A stretch of DNA of 64,000 nucleotides from JAFGRR01 sp964499235 (lineage in GTDB: Bacteria > Planctomycetota > Phycisphaerae > UBA1845 > Fen-1342). The translations under genes were made by a program, and so were the position numbers. The DNA lies in contig CAZCKC010000001.1 in NCBI GenBank assembly GCA_964499235.1, positions 123,097 through 187,096 on the forward strand. The letters are read 5' to 3'. Position 1 is the first letter of the stretch. Every line of letters begins with the position of its first letter. Below, piece after piece: positions 34,324-42,587 of this stretch. Below the pieces are notes generated by a model. The model was not told where the DNA came from. It ran no database searches and was given only the letters and a program-made list of their open reading frames with translations.

Positions 34324-34693
34324 GGTGTCCGTTCCTTTCAATCGAAGCTTGATCCTGTCCCTGCTCAAAAGATAGCACAGGAAACGAAAACGTGCAAATC
34401 GTTCAGGTCCGATCTTCCCGATGGGCACGAATGTAACGGCGGTTCGCGCGCGGGCGGGCCAGCTGAAGCGTTTTTAAGTCATTTTTCATCAATGGCTTAT
34501 GCGATCCAGCCCCGCCGCCCCTCCGGGGCGCCGGGCGTTTCCGCTCGGCGGCCGCCGTGTAATAAAATCGTTGTAATCGGTTGCTCCGCCGCCCGTGCCT
34601 CCCCTTCTTGATCCTGGATACGGGCCCGACTTCAACCGGTTCACACCCGCCTCCACCACGCCGGGACATCCCTAAGGCGGCGTCGCTGTGAAA

Positions 34694-34712
34694 TAGTACT
34701 CTAGCGGTACTA
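34694..34712. promoter_or_regulatory. inverted repeat overlapping the sigma factor promoter
   Basis: TAGTAC-TCTAGCG-GTACTA (six-base arms, seven-base spacer) overlaps the predicted -10 element of the sigma factor gene and would be a natural operator. Confidence 0.45.
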
Positions 34713-34736
34713 TATCACGCGTCCTGTTTTTCGCAA
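34709..34736 (-). promoter_or_regulatory. predicted promoter of the sigma factor gene
   Basis: Minus strand: TTGCGA (34731-34736), 16-base spacer, TATAGT (34709-34714, five of six consensus). This AT-rich island stands out from the GC-rich surroundings. The leader to the ATG at 34323 would be about 380 bases and holds no convincing gene. Confidence 0.55.
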
Positions 34737-34795
34737 GGGGCCCCCGGCCGCCTCAGCGGTTCGCGCCGCGGAATGCCCGCGGTGCCGCCGCGACG

Positions 34796-35125
34796 TCAGC
34801 CGTCTTCAGGAAAGGTAATCAACTCGATCCACTGCCCACCCGGCGCTTCCAAGTAGAAGCTCCGCGAGCCGTCGCGGTGAGGCTTGATCTCCGCATCGAA
34901 CCGTTTCGCAAAGGCTTCCAGCTCCTCCGCCCCCATCCGCCATGCAATGTGGTTCGGATGCTGGTCACGGTTCACGAACGCCAGCCGCGTGCCGTGGGCC
35001 TCAATAAACGCCCACGTGTCATCCTGATACAAGACCTCGCAGTCGGAAAACAGCTCGCGATACCACGCAACCGCATTCGCAATGTCCGGCACCTGCTGGG
35101 CCACGTGATCGAAACGAACCGCCAT
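34796..35125 (-). CDS. VOC (glyoxalase/bleomycin-resistance fold) protein
   Basis: 109 residues from the ATG at 35125, with AAGGAG eight bases upstream. The single vicinal-oxygen-chelate module starts with VRFDHVAQQVPDIANAVAWY and ends with FYLEAPGGQWIELITF; His6, His58-59 region (NHIAW) and Glu103 could form the metal site. It resembles methylmalonyl-CoA epimerase-like or lactoylglutathione-lyase-like proteins, but the substrate cannot be named. It follows the exported protein gene at 35163-36497 by 37 bases on the same strand. Confidence 0.82.
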   Translation of the reverse strand: MAVRFDHVAQQVPDIANAVAWYRELFSDCEVLYQDDTWAFIEAHGTRLAFVNRDQHPNHIAWRMGAEELEAFAKRFDAEIKPHRDGSRSFYLEAPGGQWIELITFPEDG

Positions 35126-35162
35126 CCGGGCTGCTCCTTGCCAAGAGGGGAGAGTAGGGGGG

Positions 35163-36497
35163 TCAACTGGCGTCGCGGGCGGCCTTCTGGGCACCCTCGG
35201 CCGCGTCGCCCTCGACCGCTTCCCGCTGGGCCCGCGTCGGCACACTGTCCAGCCGCTGCTTGAGATTCTTGAACAGCACGTCGTACTGCTGCTTCTTCCG
35301 CGTCTCCAGCTCACCCAACGCCAACTTCAACCGCTCCGGATGGTTCCGGAAACGGCTTTCGGCCGCCTGGGTCTGCTGCGTGTGACGCCGATCCACCTGT
35401 TCACGCAGCCGCACGATCTGGTCATGCAGCCGCCACGCCAGCTTCTCCTGGTTGTCTTCCAGCGCATAACGCTTGGCGAAGCTCACCACGTAGCGGCCCC
35501 ATTCGTCCAGCTTCTTCTCAGACCGCTCACCGTTCGATGTGCCCCGCCGGTCAGAGCCCCGCCGCGCCACCGGCGGCGTCGGCCGATCAGCCGGCCGCTG
35601 CGTCGGGCGAGCCTCGTTCCGGCGCTCGCCAGCCGGCGTCTGGACCGGCTCTGCAGCCTGCGCCACCGCTTGCTCGTTCGCGGCGTCCGCGTTCTCGCCG
35701 GCGAGGCCCCCGTCGGCGTCCATCTCCGCCGCGATCAGCTTCGCCTCGCCGGCCGCCTGGATCGGGTCGTTTTGCAGCCCCCACTCCGTCGCATCCCACT
35801 CCCCCATGATCCAGCGGTCGCTCTGCGCCCGAACCTCCTCGAACCGCCGGTTGTTCGCCGCCAGGTCCTGCCGCACCAGCGCCTGCTGCTCAGGGCTCAG
35901 CACCTGCATGAACTCCTCGGCCGAAACCTGCAGCTGCTGGTGCGAGTCCTCCACGATCGGCCGGGCCAGCTGCGTCCACCGCGCCACCTGCTCCGGCGTG
36001 ATCGCCTCGCCGGCCGCCCGCGTTTCAATCGCCTCCAGCGAGTACTCCATGATCGTCGGCATGTGCCGGACAAACAGCTCCCGCGACTGCTCCGCGATCA
36101 GCCGCTGCATCACCCGCGTCTGTCCCCGCGACAACGCATACCGCTCCGTCAGCAGGTCGCTCAACCGGTTAAACCGCTCCTGCGGCTGCCAGGGCGGGAT
36201 CGCCCCGACCTCCCGAATCACCTCCAGCGAAAACCGGTCCGCATCGCCCGTCCAGTTGTTCTGGGCGTAGACATTCTCCGCAGCCGACATCGCGTAGCCG
36301 TACTGCTCCTCCCACGGCCCGAGATCCTGGACGCTGTCCATGATCTCCCCAAACCGCTGGAACGCCGCCGTAAACCGGCCCGCGAATCCCTGGCCGCTGA
36401 ACGGGCCCTCGTCCGTCTGGCCGAGAACGCTTGCCGGCCGCGCCAACAGCACCGCGGCGAGCAGCACGCGAACACAATGACGCGATTTCAAAACCAT
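35163..36497 (-). CDS. exported helical protein of unknown function
   Basis: 444 residues from the ATG at 36497 (GGAGGAG upstream). The N-terminus is a signal peptide (HCVRVLLAAVLLARPASVLG). The mature protein is mostly helical and rich in Gln, Arg, Glu and Ala, including EEFMQVLSPEQQALVRQDL, which recalls the spy/heavy-metal-sensor style of periplasmic helical proteins containing LSPEQ. A Pro/Arg-rich linker (about residues 285-330) separates a C-terminal coiled-coil-like segment. I do not recognise the family; a periplasmic chaperone-like role is only a guess. Confidence 0.6.
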   Translation of the reverse strand: MVLKSRHCVRVLLAAVLLARPASVLGQTDEGPFSGQGFAGRFTAAFQRFGEIMDSVQDLGPWEEQYGYAMSAAENVYAQNNWTGDADRFSLEVIREVGAIPPWQPQERFNRLSDLLTERYALSRGQTRVMQRLIAEQSRELFVRHMPTIMEYSLEAIETRAAGEAITPEQVARWTQLARPIVEDSHQQLQVSAEEFMQVLSPEQQALVRQDLAANNRRFEEVRAQSDRWIMGEWDATEWGLQNDPIQAAGEAKLIAAEMDADGGLAGENADAANEQAVAQAAEPVQTPAGERRNEARPTQRPADRPTPPVARRGSDRRGTSNGERSEKKLDEWGRYVVSFAKRYALEDNQEKLAWRLHDQIVRLREQVDRRHTQQTQAAESRFRNHPERLKLALGELETRKKQQYDVLFKNLKQRLDSVPTRAQREAVEGDAAEGAQKAARDAS

Positions 36498-36632
36498 GGC
36501 GGGAATCGACTCCTCCGGGAGATTCGGTGCGGCCGCATGGCACGCCGCAACCACTTCAGCTACTCTCAAATTCTACGCGCTGGGGGAAGCTGAGTTCTAG
36601 CGACCGCCCGTGAAAGCCCCCCGAGGAGCAGC

Positions 36633-37409
36633 ATGGCGCCGGTAAAAGTCCTGATCCTGCGGACCGCAGGCACAAACTGCGACCACGAGACCGAGTTCGC
36701 CTGGCAACTCGCCGGTGCGACCGCCGAGCGTGTTCACCTCAGCCGCGTCATCGCCGAACCCCGCCTGCTGGACGACTACCAGATCCTCACCCTGCCCGGC
36801 GGCTTTAGCTTCGGCGACGATATCTCCGCCGGCCGCGTTTTCGCCCGCCAGCTCGAGCGCCACCTCCGCGACCAGCTTGGGACTTTCGTCGACGCCGGCA
36901 AGCTCGTCCTCGGTATCTGCAACGGCTTCCAGGTCCTCGTCAAAGCCGGCCTGCTCCCGGAGCGCAACCCCACGAGCCGCCGCTGCACCATCGCCGCCAA
37001 CGAGCCCCCCGGCTTCCAGGATCGCTGGGTCTGGCTCGAGGCCGGCGACACGCCCTGTGCCTTCCTCGAGCCCCACCGCCGGTACGAGCTCCCGATCGCC
37101 CACGGTGAGGGCCGCGTCACGTTCAGCAGCCCTGCCGACCGTAACCAGGTCACGCAGCAACGCCTCGCGGCCCTGCGCTATGTCGCCCCCGAAAACCCCG
37201 CCGGCCACGCCGGCCTCCCACCGAACCCAAACGGCTCAGACGGCGACCTGGCCGGACTCTGCGACTCCACCGGCCGCGTCCTCGGCCTGATGCCGCACCC
37301 CGAGCGGTTCGTCCGCTGGACGCAGCACCCTGCGTGGACGTCGCTTCCGCCCCGCGAGCCCGGCGACGGCTTCGCCTTCTTCGAGCAGGCCGTCCGTTAC
37401 TTCCGCTGA
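36633..37409 (+). CDS. purQ: phosphoribosylformylglycinamidine synthase, glutaminase subunit
   Basis: 258 residues. PurQ supplies ammonia from glutamine to PurL in the fourth step of purine synthesis. The class I amidotransferase elements are LILRTAGTNCDHETE, LPGGFSFGDDISAG, the nucleophile Cys in LVLGICNGFQVL, and LGLMPHPERF with the catalytic His and Glu. GAGGAG precedes the ATG. PurS and PurL are not neighbours. The sequence LPPNPNGSDGDLAGLCD is as in PurQ (NPNGSxxxIAG). The length is slightly above the 220-230 residues of small PurQ. Confidence 0.95.
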   Translation: MAPVKVLILRTAGTNCDHETEFAWQLAGATAERVHLSRVIAEPRLLDDYQILTLPGGFSFGDDISAGRVFARQLERHLRDQLGTFVDAGKLVLGICNGFQVLVKAGLLPERNPTSRRCTIAANEPPGFQDRWVWLEAGDTPCAFLEPHRRYELPIAHGEGRVTFSSPADRNQVTQQRLAALRYVAPENPAGHAGLPPNPNGSDGDLAGLCDSTGRVLGLMPHPERFVRWTQHPAWTSLPPREPGDGFAFFEQAVRYFR

Positions 37410-37420
37410 GCGGGGCGGCT

Positions 37421-37924
37421 TCAACGTTTCTTTTCCGCCGGATCAATCGCATCGACGAGCGCGTTGCCGTCGGGAAAGCGCGCCCGCAAGTCAGGGAGGG
37501 CCGCCTCGAGCGCATCACGCTCGAAATCGGTGATCGGCGAGGCCACCGGTGCCGCCGCCAGCCAGTTCTCCCACTCCGGCAGCTTCACCCGCAGATCGTC
37601 GCCCACCGCCAGCAGCCGCACCGACGCCTCTTCTATCGACCGCTGCGGGTTCACCGCGATATACACCGCGTCGTCCAGGTGAACCTGCCACCAAAACGGG
37701 TTCTTCCGATTCGCCGTCACCCACGCATCCACATACGCCTTGGCAAACCGCGGCCGCTCCGGCCACTGCTCGTAGCACGGCCAACAGATCGGCTTCCCGC
37801 AATACCGTTGCAGCGGATCGTTCTTCGGCAGGAACTGCCCCGAGGTCATGAACGCCCCGGGCGGCGTGGCAATCGGCTCATCCCCCAGCGCGCACCGCGC
37901 GTTCGGCGGAATTGGAATGCTCAT
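37421..37924 (-). CDS. hypothetical protein with a Cys-rich N-terminal part
   Basis: 167 residues from the ATG at 37924; a GTG at 37954 gives 177. The N-terminal third has a Cys in RCALGDE and later YCGKPICWPCYEQW, four Cys that could bind a metal. The rest is mixed with Trp-rich segments (NPFWWQVHLDDAVYIAVNP). The gene converges on purQ with an 11-base gap between stop codons. No family was recognised. Confidence 0.55.
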   Translation of the reverse strand: MSIPIPPNARCALGDEPIATPPGAFMTSGQFLPKNDPLQRYCGKPICWPCYEQWPERPRFAKAYVDAWVTANRKNPFWWQVHLDDAVYIAVNPQRSIEEASVRLLAVGDDLRVKLPEWENWLAAAPVASPITDFERDALEAALPDLRARFPDGNALVDAIDPAEKKR

Positions 37925-38095
37925 GACGGTGGCAACGGCCTTCTGCGGCGGCACGTGAGACTTTCGTCAGGAGAGTTGACGCGGACCTGTGACCATCGCG
38001 CGAATAATAGGGACCAACGGAAGTCCGGACCAAGCCACGCCGCTACGTATTTGTCCTGTCCGCTGCCGGCCCGCTCACGTCATTTCAGAGGTCGC

Positions 38096-38593
38096 CTAGC
38101 GGTTTTGCGTCAGTTGCTTGAGGAAACCCGCCAATACTGGACGCGGAATGTCGCTCAATTCCTCGGGCGGCACCTCGTCCATGAGGATCCGCTCCGCCAC
38201 CTCGCGCGTCTTGTCGGGGTGTCGCGCCAGCACCTTCGCGATCGACTCCGCATCCTCGAGCTCGCCGGCCGACATCCGCTGCGCATACTCGGTGACGAGC
38301 TGTTGGACATCGACCTCCGGCTCGCGGGGCGGAGCACTCGTTTCCTCGCCGGGCGGCCGCGACGCCGAGCGGAGCGTCTCCTCCGCCAGCCGCCGCGATT
38401 CCTCGAGCAGTTCCTGCTGCCGCCGCTCCTCTTCCTCGTTCAGCGGCTCGAGCTCGAGGGGCTCCAGCTGGTCCGCCGGCGTCGGAATGTACACGCTCTG
38501 CTCGCACGAGGGACATTTGCCCCGACGCCCGCCGGCATCATCCGGAGCCTTCACCAGCGCGCCACATTTTGGACAGTGGAACTCGATTGACAT
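38096..38593 (-). CDS. zinc-ribbon protein downstream of der
   Basis: 165 residues from the ATG at 38593, GGAGG upstream. The N-terminus is a treble-clef or ribbon-like CPKCGALVKAPDDAGGRRG followed by CPSC, a small zinc-binding module often seen at the start of planctomycete proteins. A Glu/Arg/Gln-rich helical stretch (NEEEERRQQELLEESRRLAE) follows, then a helical C-terminal domain with LVTEYAQRMSAGELEDAESI. It is 75 bases downstream of der on the same strand and may be co-transcribed. The function is unknown. Confidence 0.65.
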   Translation of the reverse strand: MSIEFHCPKCGALVKAPDDAGGRRGKCPSCEQSVYIPTPADQLEPLELEPLNEEEERRQQELLEESRRLAEETLRSASRPPGEETSAPPREPEVDVQQLVTEYAQRMSAGELEDAESIAKVLARHPDKTREVAERILMDEVPPEELSDIPRPVLAGFLKQLTQNR

Positions 38594-38668
38594 GCGCACC
38601 TCCACAACGTTCAGGCCGCTGCGCTGCAGCCCGCATTGTAACCGACCGTGAGCCCGCTGCGAATGCAC

Positions 38669-39979
38669 TCAATGCCGCGATCGGAACATCAGCCGCAGCG
38701 GCACCTCCTTGAACGGCAACACCTCCCGCAACCGGTTCTCGAGAAACCGCTGGAAGTTCTCCGTCACGGCCCCGGGGTTGTTGCAGAAAAACACCAGCGT
38801 CGGCGGGCTCACCCCCACCTGCGTCGCATACAGGATCCGCACGGACTTCACGCCGCGCTTCGGCGTCGGGCTCCGCTCCGCCAGCACCGCCTGCAACACG
38901 CTGTTCAGCCGCCCCGTCCCGACCCGCGTCCGTGCTTGCTTGAAAAGGCCCTGCGCGACCTCGACCGCCGCCCGCACGTTCTTGTTGTCCTTGGCCGTCA
39001 GGAACGTCAGCGGCGCATACCGCCACGCCGGCATCACCTGCGTCAGGTACTCCGCGTACTGCTCCGAGGACGCCCGTCCCTGCGCCAGGTCCCACTTGTT
39101 GATCGCCACGACCATCGGCTTGTACTCGTCCTGGATCGCCCGCGCCAGCTTCAGGTCCACCTCCGCGATCGGTACCTCCGCGTCAACCAGGAGCAACGCG
39201 ACATCCGCCCGCTTGATCGAGTGCAGCACCCGCGTGTGCGCATAGAAGTCGATGTCGTTCATGCTGCTCTTCTTGCGCACCCCCGCCGTGTCGATCGCGA
39301 TGAACCGGTGCCCGTCCAGGTCGAACTCCACGTCCACCGCGTCCCGCGTCGTCCCCGGCACCTCGCTCACGATCACCCGGTCATCACCGGCCAGCGCGTT
39401 CACCAGCGTGCTTTTGCCCGCGTTCCGCTTCCCCACGATCGCCAGCTTCATCACCGGTTCGTCGGGCCGCGCATTCGCCGCCGCCCCCAACAGCGGCACC
39501 AGCCGGTCCAGCAGGTCGTGCCGCCCGTAACCGTGCGCCGCCGACAGCGCCACCGGCTCCCCCAGCCCGAACCCCGCGAACTGCGCCGCCTCCGGACCCA
39601 GGTGACCCTCGTCCACCTTGTTCGCGCAGACGATCACCGGCCGCTCGAGCTTCCGCAGCAGGTCGGCGACCTTCTCGTCCAGCGGCATGATCCCGTCGCG
39701 GATGTCGACGACGAAGAGGATCACGTCCGCCTCCTTGATCGCGAACCGGATCTGCGTCTCGACATGCTCCTCGAGGTTGTCGTCGTCCACGATCCCGATC
39801 CCGCCCGTGTCGATCAGCTCGAAGTAATGCTCGTCGTGCTCGATCAGCGCCCCCACCCGGTCGCGGGTGATCCCCGCCCGCGGATCAACAATGCTGATCC
39901 GCTGCCGCGAGAGCAGGTTGAGCAGCGAGCTTTTGCCGACGTTCGGCCGGCCGACGATGACCACCTTCGGAAGTGCCAT
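38669..39979 (-). CDS. der: ribosome-associated GTPase Der (EngA)
   Basis: 436 residues with two tandem GTPase domains and a C-terminal KH-like domain, the hallmark of Der, needed for 50S assembly. G1 of domain 1 is VVIVGRPNVGKSSLLN near residue 7; DTGG (G3) and ANKVDE (G4) follow. Domain 2 has LAIVGKRNAGKSTLVN, DTAGV and INKWDL. The KH-like end is VSPPTLVFFCNNPGAVTENF. All nucleotide-binding motifs are intact. The ATG at 39979 is preferred over an upstream one because homology begins there. Confidence 0.96.
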   Translation of the reverse strand: MALPKVVIVGRPNVGKSSLLNLLSRQRISIVDPRAGITRDRVGALIEHDEHYFELIDTGGIGIVDDDNLEEHVETQIRFAIKEADVILFVVDIRDGIMPLDEKVADLLRKLERPVIVCANKVDEGHLGPEAAQFAGFGLGEPVALSAAHGYGRHDLLDRLVPLLGAAANARPDEPVMKLAIVGKRNAGKSTLVNALAGDDRVIVSEVPGTTRDAVDVEFDLDGHRFIAIDTAGVRKKSSMNDIDFYAHTRVLHSIKRADVALLLVDAEVPIAEVDLKLARAIQDEYKPMVVAINKWDLAQGRASSEQYAEYLTQVMPAWRYAPLTFLTAKDNKNVRAAVEVAQGLFKQARTRVGTGRLNSVLQAVLAERSPTPKRGVKSVRILYATQVGVSPPTLVFFCNNPGAVTENFQRFLENRLREVLPFKEVPLRLMFRSRH

Positions 39980-40052
39980 GGGCGCGATGATAGGCCCGCG
40001 GCGCACCGTCGCCTAGTTCGTCAATGGTAGGAGGGGGGCGACCGCGAGACGG

Positions 40053-40706
40053 TCAGGCGACTACCCGGCGGGTCCGCACCGCCACGCCGCGCTGGCTCGC
40101 CTGCGTGCGGATGAAGTTCTGCGTGCTGATCAGCTCGATGTCCTTCGCCGTCAGCTGCCGCAGGTTCATCTCCGCCTTCTCCCGATCCCAGTACCCGCAG
40201 GCGTCGTAGATCACCGCCACCGGCCGCTGGCGCATCACCAGCCCCAGCGCAAGATGGCGGATCGAATCGTCGAGGGCGACCCCGAACAGCACGAACCGCC
40301 GCGCCGGCATCTCCGTCAGCAGCCGGTCCAGCTTCGGGTTCGAGAACGGATCGCGGTTCGGCTTGTAGAGGATCGTCTGCTGGCAGCGCGTCGTGATGTC
40401 CAGCGCGATCGAGAGCGAGTTGTCGCAGTCCACCACCAGGTGGTTTGGCAGCACCGAGAAGGGCACCTTCCGCTGGCCGTACGTGCCCAGCACGCACGCC
40501 CGGCTGTCACGCTCGTGGTCGTACTCCCGCTGGGCTTCGACCAGGGAGAGCAGGGGGGCCTTCGTATAGCGGACCAGCGCCAAAATCTGCTTGATGTGTT
40601 TCCGCAAGCCGTTCAGGTTCGCGCTCGGCCGGGCGCCGTCGGGGTGCAGGTAGTCGCGCTGGAGACACACATCCACGAATACGTCGGAAACGACTTTTTT
40701 GCGCAT
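40053..40706 (-). CDS. isochorismatase-fold protein lacking the catalytic cysteine
   Basis: 217 residues; GGAGGGAG precedes the ATG. The fold signature is readable: FVDVCLQRDYLHPDG (family D-x-Q-xDF region with catalytic Asp), ILYKPNRDPFSNPKLDRLL (catalytic Lys region) and FGVALDDSIRHLALGL, which aligns with the GxxTDxCVxxTA motif. In that last block the nucleophilic Cys position is Ser and the Thr is Leu. Hydrolase activity of the usual kind is therefore doubtful, and a binding or regulatory role is possible. The gene diverges from the glmM-like gene across a 400-base intergenic region. Confidence 0.7.
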   Translation of the reverse strand: MRKKVVSDVFVDVCLQRDYLHPDGARPSANLNGLRKHIKQILALVRYTKAPLLSLVEAQREYDHERDSRACVLGTYGQRKVPFSVLPNHLVVDCDNSLSIALDITTRCQQTILYKPNRDPFSNPKLDRLLTEMPARRFVLFGVALDDSIRHLALGLVMRQRPVAVIYDACGYWDREKAEMNLRQLTAKDIELISTQNFIRTQASQRGVAVRTRRVVA

Positions 40707-41113
40707 TCCGCGCTCCCTCCGGACATCCGCTGCCGCCGGCGACCAGCCGCCACGTCACCCGAGAAACAAATCGGTAACCGCGCGCGGTCAGAGATGAAAG
40801 CCGCCGTGCTCTCGCCGGCGAATTGTAGGCCCGCCGCGAATGTCAAAGTCAAAGCCGTCCCCGCGAGAGACGGATAGAACGCCCGGACACGAGGCTAGTC
40901 GTCCGCGTCACCCAACGGCTTACAGCCGAAAATGCTGCGTTTTCACGTTGCGTGAGAACGTTTGACGCCCGGCGGTCACCGGCAGTCTGTCGGCGGTTCT
41001 GCGGAACTCTCGCTGGACTCCTGGGAACGTAGCCCCGATAACTAGTGCGCCGGGCGGATCCCGATGGCGGGACGCCGTCCGCCCCCGCGACCGCCTGCTT
41101 GGGAGTTGACGCA
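40707..41113. other. divergent intergenic region with palindrome
   Basis: About 400 bases without a gene. At 40938-40960, CGTTTTCACG and CGTGAGAACG form a near-perfect 10-bp inverted repeat (one wobble) around TTG. A possible plus-strand promoter is TGGACT (41014-41019), 17 bases, GATAAC (41037-41042), in front of the phosphohexomutase gene. Nothing else was recognised. Confidence 0.4.
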
Positions 41114-42448
41114 ATGAGCTTGATGATTTCCGTTTCCGGCGTCCGTGGACTCGTCGGCGAAACCTTCACACCCGCCGTCGTGCTCCAGTTCGCCCAGGCT
41201 TACGGGACCTTGCTCGGGGGCGGACGCGTCGTCCTCGGCCGCGATTCCCGCCCCAGCGGACAGATGTATGCCGCCGCCGCCGCCGCCGGCCTCACCGCCG
41301 CCGGCTGCGCCGTCACCGACCTCGGCGTCGTCATGACGCCGACCATCGGCCGCGCGATCCGCGACGGACAGCACGACGGCGGGCTGATGATCACCGCGAG
41401 CCACAACCCGCAGCCCTGGAACGGCCTCAAGGTGCTCGACAACCAGGGACTCGCCCCCGACCCCGAGCAGGTCGAAAAGCTCGTCCAGATCCGCGCCAAG
41501 GGCGCCTACCACCACAGCAAGGACCGCTTCAGCGAGATCGCCTACGACGACGACGCCGGCCGCCGTCACCTGCAAGCCGTTCAAGAGCAGATCACGATCG
41601 ACACCCAGCCCCTTCAGGGCCTCCGCGTCGTCCTCGACAGCGTCAACGGCGCCGGTTGCCTCGTCACCCCCGAACTCCTCGTCGCCATGGGCTGCGACGT
41701 CATCCACCTCAACGGCGACCCCACCGGCGTCTTCGCTCACCCGCCCGAGCCGATCGCCGAAAACCTGCAGTCCGTCTGCGACGCCGTCCAGGAGACCCAG
41801 GCCCAGGTCGGCTTCGTCCAGGACCCCGACGCCGACCGCCTCGCGATCATCGACGAAAACGGCCGCTTCATCGGCGAGGAGTACACCCTCGCCTTCGCCG
41901 CCGACGCGCTGCTCCGCCAGCGGAAAGGCGCCGTCGCCGCCAACCTCAGCACCAGCCGCATGATCGACGACGTCGCCGCCCGCCACGGCGTCAAGGTCGT
42001 CCGCACCCCCGTCGGCGAGGCCCACGTCGCCCGCGGCCTGCTCAAGGCCCACGGCGTCGTCGGCGGCGAGGGCAACGGCGGCGTCATCGACCCCCGCATC
42101 TCGCCCGTCCGCGACAGCCTCTCCGGCATCAGCCTCGTGCTCCAGCTGATGGCCCTGACCGGCAAGTCGATCAGCGAACTCGTCCAGGACCTGCCCGCCT
42201 ATGCCAGCGTCAAGGAGAAGTTTGAGTGCCCACGCGACAAGATCGACGCCGCCGTTAAGCGGGTCGCCCAGCACTTCGCCGACCAGCGAATCAACCAGTC
42301 CGACGGCGTCCGGATCGACTTCCCCGCCGGCTGGATCCACCTCCGGGCCTCCAACACCGAGCCGATTGTCCGCATCATCAGCGAGGCCGACGACGCCCAG
42401 CAGGCCCGCGCCCTGGTGGCCGACGTCCGTCAGGTCGCCGGCCTCTAG
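41114..42448 (+). CDS. glmM: phosphohexomutase, GlmM/phosphomannomutase family
   Basis: 445 residues. Interconverts hexose 6- and 1-phosphates; GlmM makes glucosamine-1-phosphate for peptidoglycan and lipopolysaccharide. The N-terminus SGVRGLVGE, the phosphoserine loop MITASHNPQPWNGLK (Ser about residue 98), the Mg loop FVQDPDADRLAIID, the sugar loop GGEGNGGVIDP and the C-terminal phosphate loop RASNTEPIVRII are all present. GEGNGG differs from the GEQSGH of classical GlmM, so a phosphomannomutase/phosphoglucomutase role is possible; the symbol is a best guess. GGGAG precedes the ATG. Confidence 0.82.
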   Translation: MSLMISVSGVRGLVGETFTPAVVLQFAQAYGTLLGGGRVVLGRDSRPSGQMYAAAAAAGLTAAGCAVTDLGVVMTPTIGRAIRDGQHDGGLMITASHNPQPWNGLKVLDNQGLAPDPEQVEKLVQIRAKGAYHHSKDRFSEIAYDDDAGRRHLQAVQEQITIDTQPLQGLRVVLDSVNGAGCLVTPELLVAMGCDVIHLNGDPTGVFAHPPEPIAENLQSVCDAVQETQAQVGFVQDPDADRLAIIDENGRFIGEEYTLAFAADALLRQRKGAVAANLSTSRMIDDVAARHGVKVVRTPVGEAHVARGLLKAHGVVGGEGNGGVIDPRISPVRDSLSGISLVLQLMALTGKSISELVQDLPAYASVKEKFECPRDKIDAAVKRVAQHFADQRINQSDGVRIDFPAGWIHLRASNTEPIVRIISEADDAQQARALVADVRQVAGL

Positions 42449-42587
42449 GTAAGTGTGAAATTTGCGCCCACCCGATGAGCGGCCGCACCGGTGCCGATAA
42501 GATGCCTAATGGATCGATCGGCCAGCGGCTCTGCGCCCCCGACGACCTGCCCTGATTCGCAGCCCATGTGCTCGCAGGACCCGCGCT

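Noticed and set aside
34403..34669. 88-codon minus-strand frame in the sigma factor leader
   Set aside because: Arg/Gly-rich, without an RBS or recognisable motif; it is more simply read as untranslated leader.
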